NCBI GenBank assembly: GCA_003279445.1
Contig: QCHT01000001.1
Coordinates: 212,514-276,513 of the forward strand
DNA length: 64,000 bases
From: Prochlorococcus sp. AG-402-G10
Lineage (GTDB): Bacteria > Cyanobacteriota > Cyanobacteriia > PCC-6307 > Cyanobiaceae
Direction: 5' to 3'
Below the pieces are notes generated by a model. It saw nothing but the letters and a program-made list of their open reading frames with translations. It was not told the DNA's origin and made no database searches. Below are positions 63,109 to 64,000 of the stretch, piece by piece; within the stretch, counting starts at the first letter, position 1, and each line of letters begins with the position of its first letter. A program made the position numbers and the translations under genes.

Positions 63109-64000
63109 ATGATTAAGAGTCAAAAAAAAATTAAACTTAATAAACTTACCTATAATCAAAGATTGTCAAGAAATATATTCAATAAAATACTTACATATGC
63201 CTCGATAATTTTTTCATTAATTTCTATTATTCCATTATGCCTTGTCTTAATATATGTATTAATTAAAGGTGGTTCTCAATTAAATATAGGTTTATTCCTA
63301 CTAGAACCACAGCCTCCCGGTTCAGAGACAGGATCAGCGGGTGGTATTGGTAATGCAATTATTGGAACAATTATTATTACTGGCATAGCATCATTAATTG
63401 CTGTACCAATAGGAGTAGGGGGAGGTATTTACTTAGCAGAGTACTCAAAGGGAGGATTCTTTTCTAAATTCATACGATTTGGCACTAATGTACTTGCCGG
63501 AGTACCTTCAATAATTGCTGGGGTTTTCATATATGCAGTTGTAGTAGTTAGTAAGGTAATTCTCGGAAGTAGCTTTAGTGGAATTGCAGGCGGGATGGCT
63601 TTATCGATATTAATGCTGCCTATGGTGATCAAAACAACTGATGAAGGCTTAAAACTCGTTTCTGATGATTTGCGTAAAGGTGCTTTGGGTCTTGGAGCTT
63701 CAATGTACACGACAATAATAGAAATAACATTACCTCATGCCTTTAAAAGTATAGCTACAGGAATAGTACTTGGCTTAGCAAGAGCAGCAGGAGAGACGGC
63801 CCCATTAATTTTTACAGCATTATTTTCCTATTATCATCTATCTAGTTTTAATGATATTTTCTATGAGATGTCTTCATTATCAGTACTAATATATAACTTT
63901 GCATTAGAGCCCTACAGTGCACAAAATCAATTAGCATGGTCAGCATCCTTTATACTTATATTTATTGTGCTGCTCCTAAATATATTTTCTAGACTATTCT
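63109..64000 (+). CDS. pstA: phosphate ABC transporter permease PstA (3' end outside window)
   Basis: The frame begins at ATG 63109 (MIKSQKKIKLNKLTYNQRLS) and stays open to the right edge, 297 codons, so the 3' end is cut. It has the PstA landmarks SGSAGGIGNAIIGTIIITGI-like segment (GSAGGIGNAIIGTIIITG), VLAGVPSIIAGVFIYAVVV, KGALGLGASMYTTIIEITLP and LGLARAAGETAPLIFTALFS. It starts 4 bases after pstC and probably continues to pstB downstream. PstA length is usually about 290-300 residues, so only the last few may be missing. Confidence 0.92.
   Translation, partial: MIKSQKKIKLNKLTYNQRLSRNIFNKILTYASIIFSLISIIPLCLVLIYVLIKGGSQLNIGLFLLEPQPPGSETGSAGGIGNAIIGTIIITGIASLIAVPIGVGGGIYLAEYSKGGFFSKFIRFGTNVLAGVPSIIAGVFIYAVVVVSKVILGSSFSGIAGGMALSILMLPMVIKTTDEGLKLVSDDLRKGALGLGASMYTTIIEITLPHAFKSIATGIVLGLARAAGETAPLIFTALFSYYHLSSFNDIFYEMSSLSVLIYNFALEPYSAQNQLAWSASFILIFIVLLLNIFSRLF

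Noticed and set aside
1..64000. CRISPR arrays, insertion sequences, prophage or integrase genes
   Set aside because: I looked for regularly spaced repeats, transposase or integrase motifs and terminal inverted repeats and saw none.

Overview
The window looks like chromosome from a marine picocyanobacterium, most likely Prochlorococcus. It is strongly AT-rich, genes are packed with gaps of a few bases or short overlaps, and strands alternate often. It carries oxygenic-phototroph genes (the aerobic chlorophyll ring cyclase AcsF, a Psb30-like photosystem II peptide, Ycf20, a CCB2/CCB4-like cytochrome b6f assembly factor, HemJ, DUF2996, DUF3110 and DUF1995 proteins). It also carries the B12 genes cobU, cobN and metH. 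I cannot name the strain or clade. I saw no insertion sequence, prophage, integrase, CRISPR array or rRNA, so this is core genome rather than an island.

Layout: 1-11 kb holds fmt, tldE and tldD, a plant-type ferredoxin-domain protein facing acsF, DUF2996, ubiX, a large RNase II/R-family protein and two half-size UPF0016 membrane proteins. 11-17 kb holds psb30, recJ, a HAD hydrolase, ycf20, rpmF and an FtsH-family protein overlapping a membrane protein. 17-29 kb holds a peroxiredoxin, tRNA-Met, trmL, cobU, a CCB-like factor, lptC, metG, a short RNase II, rpsR, rpmG, pheT and an rRNA uracil methyltransferase. 28.8-32.3 kb is the least dense part, with two noncoding stretches of more than 500 bases around a J-domain protein and an Ap4A phosphorylase. 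32-45 kb holds metH, ilvE, cobN, a PHP protein, hemJ, uvrC, a flavin reductase-like protein and coaD. 45-64 kb holds dacB, DUF1995, a cysteine desulfurase, dapF, leuS, pgi, purN, argC, ribBA, a cyclophilin, murQ, DUF3110, dnaJ, dnaK and the start of the pst phosphate transporter.

Most genes are housekeeping, so the more interesting signals are within families. (1) The 770-residue RNase II/R protein at 7676-9988 has lost every catalytic Asp and the catalytic Arg motif but keeps its cold-shock and S1 domains, while a second, short RNB protein (23047-24270) keeps the catalytic residues and lacks a clear RNA-binding domain. (2) That short gene has no ATG or GTG start. Its frame runs on from the rpsR stop codon, and its only good start, a TTG, lies inside a perfect 17-bp hairpin. 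(3) The FtsH-family protein at 14740-16524 keeps its ATPase motifs but has HEIGK for HEXXH and Gln for the third zinc ligand, and its stop codon overlaps the start of a very AT-rich polytopic membrane protein. (4) The 28.84-29.49 kb gap is full of inverted and degenerate direct repeats, including a 15-bp perfect hairpin nested in a 7-bp outer stem. (5) The 31.8-32.3 kb gap contains a GC-rich island that may be a noncoding RNA or a decayed gene.

All family assignments rest on reading the translated sequence and on memory of the families. No database search or folding program was run.
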